Part shown: positions 34,322 to 44,787 of the stretch, in pieces | Position numbering within the stretch: the first letter of the stretch is position 1 | How the letters are laid out: each line of letters begins with the position of its first letter | Source of the DNA: Muribaculaceae bacterium | GTDB taxonomy: Bacteria > Bacteroidota > Bacteroidia > Bacteroidales > Muribaculaceae | Assembly: GCA_017935045.1 (NCBI GenBank) | Contig: JAGBIJ010000050.1 | Location: forward strand, 1-64,000 | Reading direction: 5' to 3' | Length of the DNA stretch: 64,000 nucleotides | Made by a program: the position numbers and the translations under genes | Notes under the pieces: generated by a model | The model's database searches: none | The model's input: the letters and a program-made list of their open reading frames with translations, nothing else | Told to the model about the DNA's origin: nothing

Positions 34322-35692
34322 TTAGATGTTGTCAAGGTCTGGATCGTCGTCGTCATCGTCCTTGTTGGGGATGATGGAGGAAAGGATATTAGTGATTTTT
34401 CCGAGAAGCCGGCTGCCGCCCTGTCTGCCATCTTTTCTTTCGCGTCCTTCGCGTAGATTCAGACCTTTTCGGAGCGACTCGTCCTGTCGGCTGTCCGCCT
34501 CGGCTGTATATGTGTCGTCCGTGGGGAGTGTCTCTTTATGTGGAATCTCAAGACAGGCAGGGGCGTCCTGCGCCCGGCCGGCGCTCAGGATGCTTATTAC
34601 CTCTATGGTCTCGTAAGAGGGAGCCTTTATGTCTTCCAGGATTACGTCTGAGGGCAGCGAGCCGCGGCGTACGTTGAGTTCGCTCTGCCGGCGCAGCAGT
34701 TCGTCCATACGGTTGAGATTGAAGCCGCCGCCTATGGTTATTATTCCGCCGGGCAGCTGGCTGTCGTCCAGACCGGCGTAGTTGATCTGTTCCAGGATAT
34801 TGGCTACGATTTCCTCGGCTCTGGCGACCACTAAGTTGGAGACATCGGACTGTCGCACACCGTTGATGTTGAGATTCGATATGTTGTCCGAGGCTATGGC
34901 GTTGCCGATGGTTGTCTTCATGTCTTCGGCATCCTTCTCCAGCATATTGAGCGTAGTGATATCCAGAGTGATGTTGCGCGAGCCGATGGGAAGTACGGCC
35001 AGGTAGACGAGCGAGCCTCCCCGGTATATGGAGACGGTCGTGGTCTCAGCCCCGAGGTCTACGAGCATGCAGCCCAGCCGGCGTTCATCGGCAGAGAGTA
35101 TCAGCTTGCCTACAGCCAGCGGGGTAATCACGATGGATGCGATGTCGAGTCCGACCTTGTCGCTGATGACGCGGCGCAGATGCTTCTGCAGCTGCGGGCG
35201 GGCCACTAAGAGCTGATATGTGGCCTGCAGACTGGAGCCGGCGGTGCCGACCGGAGACTTGGTCTCGATTTTGTTGACCAGATAGCGGCCCGGGACGGCA
35301 TCGATGATTTCCAGCGATGAGTCGATATTGGCGCGCATGGCTTCGTCGCGCATGCTTTCGAGGAGTTCCTCGGTAATATCGGTGTCTTCGGGCAGATTGC
35401 GCGCGATTTCGCGTGTGATATTGCGGAGCGAGCGGCCTGCCAGACCTACATACAGGCTCTTGATTTTGCGCGGAGCGACAGCGGGACGCTGCTCAAGGCG
35501 CGATATGACCGCGGCAATACGGTTGGCGGTCTCCTCGACGTTCTGGATGACGCCGTGGTACACACATTCTACCGTAGCTTCCTGCTCTATGGCTATTACC
35601 TTGAGTTTGCCTCCGGCATCGACACGTCCCACCGCGCCGATAATTTTGGAGCTGCATATTTCGATGGCTGCTATATATTTTTCCTGGCTCAT
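34322..35692 (-). CDS. ftsA: Cell division protein FtsA
   Basis: A 456-residue actin-like ATPase that tethers FtsZ to the membrane. The start is EKYIAAIEICSSKIIGAVG. The SHS2 subdomain contains KSLYVGLAGRSLRNI, and LGCMLVDLGAETTTVSIYRG is the second phosphate motif. GGIITIGGGFNLNRMDELL completes the fold. The C-terminal tail (~390-456) is charged and ends in many aspartates (NKDDDDDDPDLDNI) after LLGKITNILSSIIP, the likely amphipathic membrane helix. It lies 29 bp upstream of ftsZ. Confidence 0.96.
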   Translation of the reverse strand: MSQEKYIAAIEICSSKIIGAVGRVDAGGKLKVIAIEQEATVECVYHGVIQNVEETANRIAAVISRLEQRPAVAPRKIKSLYVGLAGRSLRNITREIARNLPEDTDITEELLESMRDEAMRANIDSSLEIIDAVPGRYLVNKIETKSPVGTAGSSLQATYQLLVARPQLQKHLRRVISDKVGLDIASIVITPLAVGKLILSADERRLGCMLVDLGAETTTVSIYRGGSLVYLAVLPIGSRNITLDITTLNMLEKDAEDMKTTIGNAIASDNISNLNINGVRQSDVSNLVVARAEEIVANILEQINYAGLDDSQLPGGIITIGGGFNLNRMDELLRRQSELNVRRGSLPSDVILEDIKAPSYETIEVISILSAGRAQDAPACLEIPHKETLPTDDTYTAEADSRQDESLRKGLNLREGRERKDGRQGGSRLLGKITNILSSIIPNKDDDDDDPDLDNI

Positions 35693-35713
35693 GTCTTGTC
35701 TTCGGGAAAGTTG

Positions 35714-36634
35714 TTATTCAGTTGATTTCTCGGTAGTTGATTTTTCAGGTACGGCGGCCGGCGCGGATTTATTGACGGACCCGGCCGTGGATGTCCGTTG
35801 TTCGTCGGGAATGGTCATGGTCTGCGCATCGAGCGAGGCTTCCTCCGGGTCTACGCCTTCGGCATCCTCTCCCAGAGTATGGCGCGCGATGTTTTTGTCG
35901 GCGCGCGTGGCCACTATCTGCCCCTTGTATTTCAGAGATATGGTATCGTACGTGTTCCAGCCTTTGTAGGGCATTACCTTACGGTAAAGCAAGGTGAGAT
36001 TGTCAAATTTTTCCTTCAGGCGCGAAGTGTCGCCCAGATTGATGACGTGTCCGCGGATGCGGGGTACGAGTATTATGTTGGTGGGTGACTTGTACTCCAC
36101 CATAGTGATGAGGTTGCGCAGCAGGCTGTCGCGGGCTATATAGCGCGTGACCGGCAGCACGCCCGAAGCTGGCATCTTGTGTGTGAAGTTACCCCGCACT
36201 ATGGGGAGGTCGGCGAAGTATTCGGAATGTGCGTCCAGACGCTTGCCGTCTTTGTTGATGTAATATGTCTCGGCAGATGTGAAGACACGTACTTCGGGTA
36301 TCATGGGTACGACGTTCAGCCGCAATTTGCCTGAGGAGGTGCGTATTACCTCTATGGATTCGAAATTGTTGACTGCGTTCAGGTGTCGCTCGAGCGAGTC
36401 GGTGTCGATTGCGCTGAGCCGTGTGCGGGCATAGCGGGAGGGGAGGACCCCCAGCTCGCGTTTGACGGCCTCAGGTGTAAGGAAAGCTGCGGCCGAGGGG
36501 TCATCGGACTGGATTACTATGTCGATACCGCTGCACAGACGGTCGCGCACGGCTGAGCCGGCCACAGACGCCATGACGGCGACGTATGCCAGCAATGCGA
36601 TGAGTATCAGCCATTTTACCAAAGGACGTGACAT
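35714..36634 (-). CDS. ftsQ: Cell division protein FtsQ
   Basis: A 306-residue single-pass division protein. The N-terminal membrane segment is WLILIALLAYVAVMASVAGS. The periplasmic part has a POTRA-like region (LTPEAVKRELG) and a beta domain with LERHLNAVNNFESIEVIRT and INKDGKRLDAHSEYFADLPI. The last ~60 residues are low complexity (Ser, Thr, Glu). Identification rests on position between murC and ftsA plus this layout. It scaffolds the septal synthase subunits. Confidence 0.9.
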   Translation of the reverse strand: MSRPLVKWLILIALLAYVAVMASVAGSAVRDRLCSGIDIVIQSDDPSAAAFLTPEAVKRELGVLPSRYARTRLSAIDTDSLERHLNAVNNFESIEVIRTSSGKLRLNVVPMIPEVRVFTSAETYYINKDGKRLDAHSEYFADLPIVRGNFTHKMPASGVLPVTRYIARDSLLRNLITMVEYKSPTNIILVPRIRGHVINLGDTSRLKEKFDNLTLLYRKVMPYKGWNTYDTISLKYKGQIVATRADKNIARHTLGEDAEGVDPEEASLDAQTMTIPDEQRTSTAGSVNKSAPAAVPEKSTTEKSTE

Positions 36635-36653
36635 GGTTCAGCGATTCAGATTG

Positions 36654-38048
36654 TCAGTACTCTTTTTCCAGTAATATACGCTTGATGTCTGGAAGCAGCA
36701 CGTTAAGGTCGGCGGCCCCCAGAGTCATTAAGATGTCAAAGTTAGTGTTTTTTACGTAATTGAGCAAATCTTTTCGCAATATTAACTGTTTTTCGGGTGC
36801 TTCGACCCCCTGAAGGATGATTTCCGAGGTCACTCCGGGTATGGGAAGCTCGCGCGCGGGATAGATTTCGCAAAGTATGGTGCGGTCGGCGTGGCTGAGC
36901 GCCCGGGCGAATTCCGGCGCGAAATCGCGTGTGCGTGTGTAGAGGTGCGGCTGGAAGACGACAGTCAGTCTATGACCCGGGTACAGAGCCTTTACCCCTT
37001 TTATCGAGGCTTCTATCTCGGCCGGAGAGTGGGCGTAGTCATCTATGAGTACGGTGCCGTTGCCGCCGGGGTAGTCTTCCGGGCGCAGCCAGATTTCAAA
37101 ACGTCGTTTCGGACCCTGGAAAGTGGCTATGCCGCGCCGACATTCCTCTGGTGTGGCTCCGGCCAGCAGCGAGGCTGCGATGGCGCCTGTGGCATTGTCT
37201 ACATTTATTTTTACCGGTACGCCCAGCTCTATGCTGTCGATACGCAGTCCGTCGGGCCCGACGAAGTCGAAATACAGGTGTCCGGGTGTATGGCGGATGT
37301 TTTCGGCGTGATACAGAGCCTCGGGGTCGCTGCCTGAATAGGTCAGTGTCGTCACGCCGGGACCTGTGCGCGGATGCAGTTTCAATCCGGTATGCAGCAG
37401 CAGGTATCCGCCCGGGCGGATAAGGGATGTGAAGTGGGCGAATCCCTCGAGGTAGCCGGCCTCGTCGCCATAGATGTCGAGGTGGTCGGGGTCGGTGCTT
37501 GTGACTACGGCTATGTGCGGCGACAGATGGTGGAAAGAGCGGTCATATTCGTCGGCCTCGATTACAGAGTGGCGGCATCCGGGGGTAAGCAGCAGATTTG
37601 AATCATAGTTGCGCAGTATGCCGCCTAAGAAAGCGTTGCAGCCTACGGAGCCGGAGTATAGTATGTGGGCGATCATGGAGCTTGTGGTGGTCTTGCCGTG
37701 AGAGCCGGCCACGCAGATGGCCTCCGAGTGGCCCGTGATGCGTCCCAACAGGGCGGCGCGCTTTATGACAGTGAAGCCTCCGTCGCGGAAATAAGTGAGT
37801 ATATGGTTGTCCTCAGGGATGGCCGGAGTGTAGACTACGAGTGTGTCTCCGGGGCATCTCATGACTTCTGGGATGGTCTGCGTGTCATCGTCGTAAGTGA
37901 CGTCAGCCCCCTCTTTCTCAAGGGCGTGGGTAAGCTCCGAGGGTGTGCGGTCGTAGCCGGCGACAGTGGCGCCGCGCTGCATATAGTAACGGGCGAGATT
38001 GGCCATGCCGATACCGCCTATTCCTACGAAATAAACCTTATTTTCCAT
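36654..38048 (-). CDS. murC: UDP-N-acetylmuramate-L-alanine ligase
   Basis: A 464-residue Mur ligase adding L-Ala to UDP-MurNAc with ATP. The N-terminal YFVGIGGIGMANLARYY is followed by the ATP loop CVAGSHGKTTTSSMIAHIL. IEADEYDRSFHHLSP and LIDDYAHSPAEIEASIKG complete the pattern. The length is standard. Its start overlaps murG by 11 bp. Confidence 0.97.
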   Translation of the reverse strand: MENKVYFVGIGGIGMANLARYYMQRGATVAGYDRTPSELTHALEKEGADVTYDDDTQTIPEVMRCPGDTLVVYTPAIPEDNHILTYFRDGGFTVIKRAALLGRITGHSEAICVAGSHGKTTTSSMIAHILYSGSVGCNAFLGGILRNYDSNLLLTPGCRHSVIEADEYDRSFHHLSPHIAVVTSTDPDHLDIYGDEAGYLEGFAHFTSLIRPGGYLLLHTGLKLHPRTGPGVTTLTYSGSDPEALYHAENIRHTPGHLYFDFVGPDGLRIDSIELGVPVKINVDNATGAIAASLLAGATPEECRRGIATFQGPKRRFEIWLRPEDYPGGNGTVLIDDYAHSPAEIEASIKGVKALYPGHRLTVVFQPHLYTRTRDFAPEFARALSHADRTILCEIYPARELPIPGVTSEIILQGVEAPEKQLILRKDLLNYVKNTNFDILMTLGAADLNVLLPDIKRILLEKEY

Positions 38049-39144
38049 TTATTATGATATCTATCTCGTCTACTATTTTTTCGTCTGATTCGGGCAGCGC
38101 GAGCTTCAGAATCTCGTCGCTCATGCTTTGCAGCCCCTTCTTGTCGGCTATTGTGCGCATGATTGTATCTATCAGTGTGGCGCGAGCCTCGGCGTCCGGT
38201 ACCGTAATGGCTGCGCCGTTGTCCGACAGGGCATGTGCGTTTTTGGTCTGATGATCTTCGGCCACGTTGGGCGAAGGTACGAGTATGCAGGGTTTTCCGA
38301 GCAGCTCCAGTTCGCTTATTGAGCCGGCTCCGGCGCGGCTTACCACTAAGTCAGCGGCAGCGTAGGCCGTGGCCATATCTGTGAGAAACTGGGTCACGAC
38401 TATGCCTTTTTTGCCTTTGGCCGCATGTATGCCTCGGTCTCCGTAGGCCTTGCCGGTCTGCCAGATGAGCTGTATGTCGGAATCGCAGAAGCGGTTCAGG
38501 CCGGCCTGGATACTCTCGTTCAGGGTGCGCGCGCCGAGCGAGCCGCCTACTACGAGTACGGTAGGCTTCTCCGCATCCAGACCGAAGCTGGCTCGTGCCT
38601 GGGCGGCGGTCTTGCCGGAGCGCAGTATCTCGGCGCGGACGGGGTTGCCGGTAAGTATTATCTTTTCTGCCGGGAAAAAACGCTCCATCCGCGGGTAAGC
38701 CACGCATATCTTCAGCGCCTTCCTGGCCAGCAGCTTGTTGGTCACGCCGGCGTAAGAGTTCTGTTCCTGGAGCAGCGTGGGTATGCCGAGGCGCTGGGCA
38801 GCCTTGAGGGTGGGTCCCGAGGCATAGCCGCCGACACCGATTACGGCGTCCGGCTTGAAATCCCGTATTATGCCGCGTGCCATGGTCAGGCTTTTGCGCA
38901 GCTTCAGCAGAACCTGGAAATTGCGCCACAGGCGCTTGCGGTCGAAGCCGGCCACGGGAAGCCCCTTTATGGCGTAGCCTGCGGCGGGCACCTTTTCCAT
39001 CTCCATGCGTCCCTGGGCGCCTACGAACAGAAACTCGGCGCCCGGATAGCGGCGTTTCAGGGCGCCGGCTATCGAGAGGGCAGGGAAGATATGGCCTCCT
39101 GTACCGCCGCCGCTTATTATGAATCGTAATTTATCTTTCGACAT
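38038..39144 (-). CDS. murG: Lipid II synthase MurG
   Basis: A 368-residue GT-B transferase adding GlcNAc to lipid I at the inner membrane. The N-terminal loop ISGGGTGGHIFPALSIA and the second-domain VLVVGGSLGARTLNES and VVSRAGAGSISELELLGKP contain the UDP-GlcNAc site. The length and order are typical. It overlaps murC by 11 bp and follows ftsW by 12 bp. Confidence 0.97.
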   Translation of the reverse strand: MSKDKLRFIISGGGTGGHIFPALSIAGALKRRYPGAEFLFVGAQGRMEMEKVPAAGYAIKGLPVAGFDRKRLWRNFQVLLKLRKSLTMARGIIRDFKPDAVIGVGGYASGPTLKAAQRLGIPTLLQEQNSYAGVTNKLLARKALKICVAYPRMERFFPAEKIILTGNPVRAEILRSGKTAAQARASFGLDAEKPTVLVVGGSLGARTLNESIQAGLNRFCDSDIQLIWQTGKAYGDRGIHAAKGKKGIVVTQFLTDMATAYAAADLVVSRAGAGSISELELLGKPCILVPSPNVAEDHQTKNAHALSDNGAAITVPDAEARATLIDTIMRTIADKKGLQSMSDEILKLALPESDEKIVDEIDIIINGK

Positions 39145-39156
39145 ATCTTTGGATTG

Positions 39157-40620
39157 TTATGATTTGGACCGCGTCCCGTTACGCCGGCGCGCAGGACCGT
39201 CGGGCAGATTGGAGTAAGTGTTGTCGGGGACGTCGGTATAAGTGAGCTGCGAGGGGTTCACGCTGGTATCGTCGGCATCGTCTACGGCCTCCTTCAGAGC
39301 CAGATGCTCGTCGGTCTGATTCTTGGAGGTAAGTACGGCGTATTTGCTGACAGAGAGCATCATGCCTATGGCCGCGCTCATGACCAGTATCGACGAGCCC
39401 CCTTTGGAAATAAGCGGCAGGGGCTGTCCGGAGACGGGAGCCAGTCCGACCACGATGCACATGTGGACTATGGCCTGCATCACTATCATGGTGGCGCAGC
39501 CCGTGATGAGCAGCGCCGGGAAGGCCTTGTTGCATTTCCAGGCTATGGCGCCGGCGCGTGCCAGCAGAAGTATATAGAGAACCAGCAGAAACACACCGCC
39601 TATAAAGCCTGTGTCTTCGACGATGATGGAGTAAATGTAGTCGGAGAAAGCCAGGGGCAGGCGTGCGCTTTCACGAGAGTTGCCGGGGCCATTGCCGAAC
39701 AGGCCGCCGTGAGCCTGCGACATCTTGGCGAAGATAACCTGTCGGTTCCAGTCTGTCAGCGAGTCTTCCGGGTGTACGCCTTTCTTGAAGCTCTCCAGTC
39801 GGTCTACACGCGCTCCGTCGCGGTTGACGGCCTTTGGATCGTGGTATTGGGCTGCCTCTATGGCTGTGCCGCCTGCGTTCTCGTCAGGATGGCTGGCGAA
39901 TTTCATCTCCCAGACCACCACGCCGCCGGCTATGGCTATAAGAGCCAGTATCGCCAGTTTGCGCATCTGCGTGCCGGCAATGACAAGCATTGAGGTGGCT
40001 ATGCCGAAAAGCAATATGGTGTTGGTAAAACCGTTGGCGTAGAGGAGTCCGGCGTATATGGCGAAGATGATGACTGAGATTATGATGCCCCGGTCTGTGA
40101 CACCGTGGCGCATCTGATGTTTCGACATCACTTTGGCCAGGATGAGTACCATGGCCAGCTTTGCGATTTCGGGCGGCTGGATGGATATGCCGGCTACTCG
40201 TATGGAGCGGATGGCTCCGTTGAGTACCTCTCCGCGCAGGTTGGCGTATATTACGAGTCCGAGTGACAGGATGCAGAAAGCCCAGGCGAGCTTGCGGTAA
40301 TACTTATAATGGATATTCTGCATCAGCAGTACCAGGCCGAAGCCCATGAACAGGAATATGGCGTGCTGCACCAGCGGTCCGTAGATATCGTCGCCGCGCA
40401 CTTCCGAGCTGGAGGCGCTGTATAGCTCCACCATCGAGAAAAGGAGCAGCATCAGATATATACCCCACAGGTAGCGGTCGGCGTGCAGATGCAGACGCGA
40501 GCGGTTTTCCATCTGGCGCATGGTTTTGCTCTGCGTCCCGCTGTCCGCCGGGCGGCCGTCGATAGTGTGGCGTATGTCGAGCCGGCCTGTCGGTCCGGGT
40601 CGGTTTTTGTCTTGGGGCAT
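39157..40620 (-). CDS. ftsW: Septal peptidoglycan polymerase FtsW
   Basis: A 487-residue SEDS glycosyltransferase with about ten membrane segments that polymerises lipid II at the septum together with FtsI. Family stretches include GISIQPPEIAKLAMVLILAK, NGPGNSRESARLPLAFSDYI, IVEDTGFIGG and PVSGQPLPLISKGGSSILV. The first ~45 residues and the last ~60 are hydrophilic and low complexity. The gene lies between murD and murG. Confidence 0.96.
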   Translation of the reverse strand: MPQDKNRPGPTGRLDIRHTIDGRPADSGTQSKTMRQMENRSRLHLHADRYLWGIYLMLLLFSMVELYSASSSEVRGDDIYGPLVQHAIFLFMGFGLVLLMQNIHYKYYRKLAWAFCILSLGLVIYANLRGEVLNGAIRSIRVAGISIQPPEIAKLAMVLILAKVMSKHQMRHGVTDRGIIISVIIFAIYAGLLYANGFTNTILLFGIATSMLVIAGTQMRKLAILALIAIAGGVVVWEMKFASHPDENAGGTAIEAAQYHDPKAVNRDGARVDRLESFKKGVHPEDSLTDWNRQVIFAKMSQAHGGLFGNGPGNSRESARLPLAFSDYIYSIIVEDTGFIGGVFLLVLYILLLARAGAIAWKCNKAFPALLITGCATMIVMQAIVHMCIVVGLAPVSGQPLPLISKGGSSILVMSAAIGMMLSVSKYAVLTSKNQTDEHLALKEAVDDADDTSVNPSQLTYTDVPDNTYSNLPDGPARRRNGTRSKS

Positions 40621-40633
40621 AGGTGTCGGCGGA

Positions 40634-41983
40634 TTATTTCATTGCTCTTACGGCGTTTTTGAACTGGTCGCCGCGATCCTCGTAGTTGCGGAACAGGTCA
40701 AACGAGGCGCAGCAGGGAGACAGCAGCACCGTGTCCCCTTCGGCGGCATATTCGCGGGCGGCGTCCAGGGCTTCGGCCAGCGAGCCTGTATCCGCCACGG
40801 GTATTCCATACGAACCGAAGAAATCAAGCAGCTTGGAGTTGTCCACACCCATGCAGACTATTGCCTTGACTTTCTCCTTCACGAAGTCGGCTATGTCATT
40901 GTAGTCGTTGCCCTTGTCGGTGCCTCCCAGAATCAGTACCGTAGGTGTCTTCATGCTCTCCAGGGCGTACCAGGTGGAATTGGTATTGGTGGCCTTGGAA
41001 TCATTGATGTATCGTACGCCGTCGATGGTGGCCACATATTCCAGACGGTGGGGTACGGCCTCGAAGTCGCTCAGAGCCTCGGCTGTGATGTCGTGGCGGA
41101 TGCCGAGCACACTGGCCGAGATGCCGGCGGCCATGGAGTTGTAGAGATTATGCAGCCCCTTGAGAGCCAGGTGGTCGCGGGGTATCTCCCAGACATCCTG
41201 CGGTGTCTCTACAACCATCATGTCGCCGTCTACCCACGCGGCGGCCTGCTCCGTATGACGCTCGCTGAAGGGAAGCATCCGGGAGTGCAGCTTCATCTGA
41301 GCGAGCTGGGCTGTGATGACAGGGTCGTCCTGCCAGTAGATGAAGCAGTCGTCGGGACCCTGGTTGCGGATGATGCGGAATTTGGCCGCCACATAGTTCT
41401 CCATCTTGTGGTCATAGCGGTCCATGTGGTCCGGGGTAATATTGAGCAGTACGGCTATGTCAGCCTTGAAATCATACATGTTCTCCAGCTGGAAGCTCGA
41501 CAGCTCGATGACGTAGATGTCATGGCTGGCCGTGGCCACCTGATAGGCCAGGCTTTTGCCCACATTGCCGGCCAGTCCTACGTTGAGACCAGCTTTCTTC
41601 AGTATATGGTAAAGCAGCAGGGTAGTGGTGGTTTTGCCGTTGGAGGCTGTGATGCAGACCATCTTGGCGTCGGTATAGCGGCCGGCGAATTCTATCTCGG
41701 AGATTACCGGTATGCCTTTGGCCACCACAGCCTTGACCAGCGGTGCGGTAGGAGGCACGCCGGGGCTCTTGATGACCTCGTCGGCGTTAAGCACCAGTTC
41801 CTGAGTGTGCGGATGTCCATGTTCGTAGGCTATCTCCCACTTGTCCAGCATCTCGCGGTATTTGGGGGCGATGTTGCCCGTGTCGCTCAGGAATGTATCG
41901 AAACCTTTGACCTTGGCCAGCACGGCGGCGCCCACGCCGCTCTCTCCGCCGCCAAGTATGACTATGCGTTTTTTCTCAGACAT
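40634..41983 (-). CDS. murD: UDP-N-acetylmuramoylalanine-D-glutamate ligase
   Basis: A 449-residue Mur ligase adding D-Glu. The N-terminal RIVILGGGESGVGAAVLAK is followed by the ATP loop CITASNGKTTTTLLLYHIL. MDRYDHKMENYVAAKF, YINDSKATNTNSTWYAL and LLSPCCASFDLFRNYEDRG fit the family. The order mraY-murD-ftsW is standard. Gaps to the neighbours are 13-15 bp. Confidence 0.97.
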   Translation of the reverse strand: MSEKKRIVILGGGESGVGAAVLAKVKGFDTFLSDTGNIAPKYREMLDKWEIAYEHGHPHTQELVLNADEVIKSPGVPPTAPLVKAVVAKGIPVISEIEFAGRYTDAKMVCITASNGKTTTTLLLYHILKKAGLNVGLAGNVGKSLAYQVATASHDIYVIELSSFQLENMYDFKADIAVLLNITPDHMDRYDHKMENYVAAKFRIIRNQGPDDCFIYWQDDPVITAQLAQMKLHSRMLPFSERHTEQAAAWVDGDMMVVETPQDVWEIPRDHLALKGLHNLYNSMAAGISASVLGIRHDITAEALSDFEAVPHRLEYVATIDGVRYINDSKATNTNSTWYALESMKTPTVLILGGTDKGNDYNDIADFVKEKVKAIVCMGVDNSKLLDFFGSYGIPVADTGSLAEALDAAREYAAEGDTVLLSPCCASFDLFRNYEDRGDQFKNAVRAMK

Positions 41984-41998
41984 GATTGATATACTGTA

Positions 41999-43264
41999 TT
42001 ATCGTATCTTTAGTGTTATGAATGTGAGAGCGGCCAGCAGTATGCTGACTATCCAGAAGCGCGTCACTATCTTGGGCTCGGGCACCGGACGCTTCGGGAA
42101 GTTGAGCAAAGCCTGGATACCCGGATCGCCGGCTTTCTGGAAGTGGTGGTGCAGAGGAGTCATCTTGAAGACACGGCGTCCGGCGCCGTACTTCTTCTTT
42201 GTGAACTTGAAGTACGCTACCTGAATCATGACTGACAGGTCCTCAAGGAAGAAAAGCAGACAGAGTACAGGTATAAGCAGCTCCTTGCGTATCAGGATGG
42301 CGAAGACGGCAAGTATGCCGCCCAGCGTGAGCGAGCCGGTGTCGCCCATGAACACCTGCGCCGGGTAGGCATTGTACCAGAGGAAGCCTACCAGCGCGCC
42401 CATGAAGGCGCCGGCATAGACCACCATTTCCTCCGACCCGGGTATATACATGATATTCAGGTAAGAGGAGTATATGACGTTGCCGCCCAGATAGGCCATG
42501 ACAGCCAGAGCGACACCGATTATCGCCGAGGTGCCTGCCGCCAGTCCGTCAAGTCCGTCGGTAAGGTTGGCGCCGTTGCTGACAGCCGTGACCACGAATA
42601 TCACCACACCCACGAAGACGAGCCAGCCGGCTGTCCGGGCGGCCTCGCCGTCGAGCCATGATGTCAGCCATTCGTAGTTGAAGTTGTTGTTCTTCACAAA
42701 GGGTATGGTGGTCTGCGGCGACTTTATCTGTTCGCTTTTGTGGATGACCTCTATTTCAGCGGTGTTCTCGCGGACCACTTCCTGGTTTTCCACCATCACG
42801 ATGCTGGGCGACAGCCACATGGTTATGCCTACGATAAGTCCCAGGCCGACCTGGCCGGTAATCTTGTATTTGCCTTTCAGACCCTCCTTATTGTGGTACT
42901 TGAGCTTACGGTAGTCATCGAGGAAGCCGATAGCGCCCATCCATAGGGTAGCCACAAGCATCAGTATCATGTACACATTGCTCAGATTGCCGAGCAGCAG
43001 GCATGGCGCTATGATGGACAGGATGATTATTATACCGCCCATTGTGGGGGTGCCTTTTTTCTGCATCTGCCCCTCCAGGCCGAGGTCGCGTACGATTTCT
43101 CCCACCTGATGAAGTTGCAGGCGGTCTATGATTCTGCGCCCCGCGATTAGGGCTATTATCAGGGCCAGGGCAAAAGCTATGCCCGTACGGAAAGTGATGT
43201 AATCCATGAGTCTGGCACCGGGCACGCCGGAGTCCTGAAGACTCTGAAACAGGGAATAAAACAT
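41999..43264 (-). CDS. mraY: Phospho-MurNAc-pentapeptide translocase MraY
   Basis: A 421-residue membrane enzyme transferring phospho-MurNAc-pentapeptide to undecaprenyl phosphate (lipid I). Signatures are [53 protein letters not shown] with the catalytic aspartates, and [13 protein letters not shown]. It is longer than E. coli MraY because of a hydrophilic insert of ~55 residues after the [10 protein letters not shown] segment, seen in Bacteroidetes. It lies between murE and murD. Confidence 0.97.
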   Translation of the reverse strand: MFYSLFQSLQDSGVPGARLMDYITFRTGIAFALALIIALIAGRRIIDRLQLHQVGEIVRDLGLEGQMQKKGTPTMGGIIIILSIIAPCLLLGNLSNVYMILMLVATLWMGAIGFLDDYRKLKYHNKEGLKGKYKITGQVGLGLIVGITMWLSPSIVMVENQEVVRENTAEIEVIHKSEQIKSPQTTIPFVKNNNFNYEWLTSWLDGEAARTAGWLVFVGVVIFVVTAVSNGANLTDGLDGLAAGTSAIIGVALAVMAYLGGNVIYSSYLNIMYIPGSEEMVVYAGAFMGALVGFLWYNAYPAQVFMGDTGSLTLGGILAVFAILIRKELLIPVLCLLFFLEDLSVMIQVAYFKFTKKKYGAGRRVFKMTPLHHHFQKAGDPGIQALLNFPKRPVPEPKIVTRFWIVSILLAALTFITLKIR

Positions 43265-43299
43265 AGTTTATAAGTTTTAGAATCCTGGTTATGCTTCGG

Positions 43300-44757
43300 T
43301 TAAGCCTTGAATATGGCTGCCAGTATCTCGCGGTCGTCGAAGTGGTGGCGTACGTGGTCTATCTCCTGATACGTCTCGTGACCCTTGCCGGCCACCAGCA
43401 CCACGCTGCCGGCTTTGGCCAGAGCGCATGCGGTGCGTATGGCTTCGGCGCGGTCGGTAATACAGAGCGTGCGGCTCATGTCGGCCTCGTCCAGTCCGGC
43501 CTTCATGTCATCTATTATGGCTTCAGGCCGCTCTGTGCGCGGATTGTCGGAAGTGAGTATCAGTCGGTCAGAGCGGCGCGCCGACTCTTTGGCCATCATC
43601 GGTCGCTTGCCGTGGTCGCGGTCTCCGCCGCAGCCTACCACAGTGATTATATCGCCGTCGGCGCCTACTATGTCGCGTATGGTATCCAGGACGTTTACCA
43701 GCGCATCGGGGGTGTGGGCGTAGTCTACGATAGCAGTGAAGCCTTTGGGTGAATGCATGGTCTGGAAACGTCCGGCTACGGGTATCAGACGGCTCATGTT
43801 GACCAGCACCTCGTCAGGGGCGAATCCCGCAAGGATGGAGGCGCCGTAGACGGCGGTAAGGTTGTAGGCGTTGAATCGGCCCGTGAACTGTACCTCCACC
43901 TCCTTGCCGTTCAGGCTTAGCAGAGTGCCGTCCAGGCGTGTCTCAAGTATCTTGCAGTGGAAGTCTGCCTGTGTGCGCAGCGAGTAAGTGTATTTATGTG
44001 CCTTGGTGTTCTGCAGCATATAGGCTCCGGCCTTGTCGTCGGCGTTTACCAGAGCGAAAGCATCGGCAGGAAGGGCGTCGAAGAATTTCTTTTTGGCGTT
44101 CATGTAGTTCTCCACCGTGCCATGATAATCCAGGTGGTCGCGTGTCAGATTGGAGAATACGCCGCCGGAGAATCTTACGCCGGCTATGCGCTGCTGTTCG
44201 GCGGCGTGGGAGCTGACTTCCATGAAGGCATAATCGCAGCCGGCCTGTACCATCTCGGCCAGCAGCTCGTTGAGCGTCAACGGATCAGGGGTGGTGTGGG
44301 TGGTCGGTATGGCGCGGCCGTCCACATAGTTGCAGACGGTGGAGAGCAGACCTGCCTTATAGCCTTCCATGCGTGCCATCTCGTACAGCAGGGTAGCGGT
44401 AGTGGTCTTGCCGTTGGTGCCGGTAACGCCTACCAGCTTCAGCTTGGAGCTGGGGTGGCCGTACCAGGCCGAGGCGAGATGGCCGAGCGCTTTGGCCGTG
44501 TCGGCCACACGTATGTAAGTCACTCCCTTCTCAAAAGCCGAAGGAAGCTGCTGGCACACTATGGCGCCTACGTGGGTGCTGGCTACGACCGGGATATACT
44601 TGTGTCCGTCGGTAGTGACACCTTTTACCGCCACAAACATGCCCTCTTTTTCGACTTTGCGGGAATCGGAATTAAGGCTCACTATATTTTTATCGGTATC
44701 TCCTATTATTTCGAGTACCTCTATTTCTCGCAGCAGGGTTGACAGTTTCTGTTTCAT
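43300..44757 (-). CDS. murE: UDP-MurNAc-tripeptide synthetase MurE
   Basis: A 485-residue Mur ligase. SLNSDSRKVEKEGMFVAVKG opens the substrate domain, VTGTNGKTTTATLLYEM binds ATP, and FSNLTRDHLDYHGTVENY carries the carbamylated-lysine region. The specificity motif DNPR (LTSDNPRTE) points to meso-diaminopimelate as the added amino acid. It sits between ftsI and mraY. Confidence 0.97.
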   Translation of the reverse strand: MKQKLSTLLREIEVLEIIGDTDKNIVSLNSDSRKVEKEGMFVAVKGVTTDGHKYIPVVASTHVGAIVCQQLPSAFEKGVTYIRVADTAKALGHLASAWYGHPSSKLKLVGVTGTNGKTTTATLLYEMARMEGYKAGLLSTVCNYVDGRAIPTTHTTPDPLTLNELLAEMVQAGCDYAFMEVSSHAAEQQRIAGVRFSGGVFSNLTRDHLDYHGTVENYMNAKKKFFDALPADAFALVNADDKAGAYMLQNTKAHKYTYSLRTQADFHCKILETRLDGTLLSLNGKEVEVQFTGRFNAYNLTAVYGASILAGFAPDEVLVNMSRLIPVAGRFQTMHSPKGFTAIVDYAHTPDALVNVLDTIRDIVGADGDIITVVGCGGDRDHGKRPMMAKESARRSDRLILTSDNPRTERPEAIIDDMKAGLDEADMSRTLCITDRAEAIRTACALAKAGSVVLVAGKGHETYQEIDHVRHHFDDREILAAIFKA

Positions 44758-44787
44758 ATCCTGATATCGTATGTCGTTGTTTATAGT

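Noticed and set aside
40520-41989. Long rightward open frame of ~489 codons opposite murD
   Set aside because: It is fully antisense to a certain gene, has no family motif, and arises from codon bias on the opposite strand.
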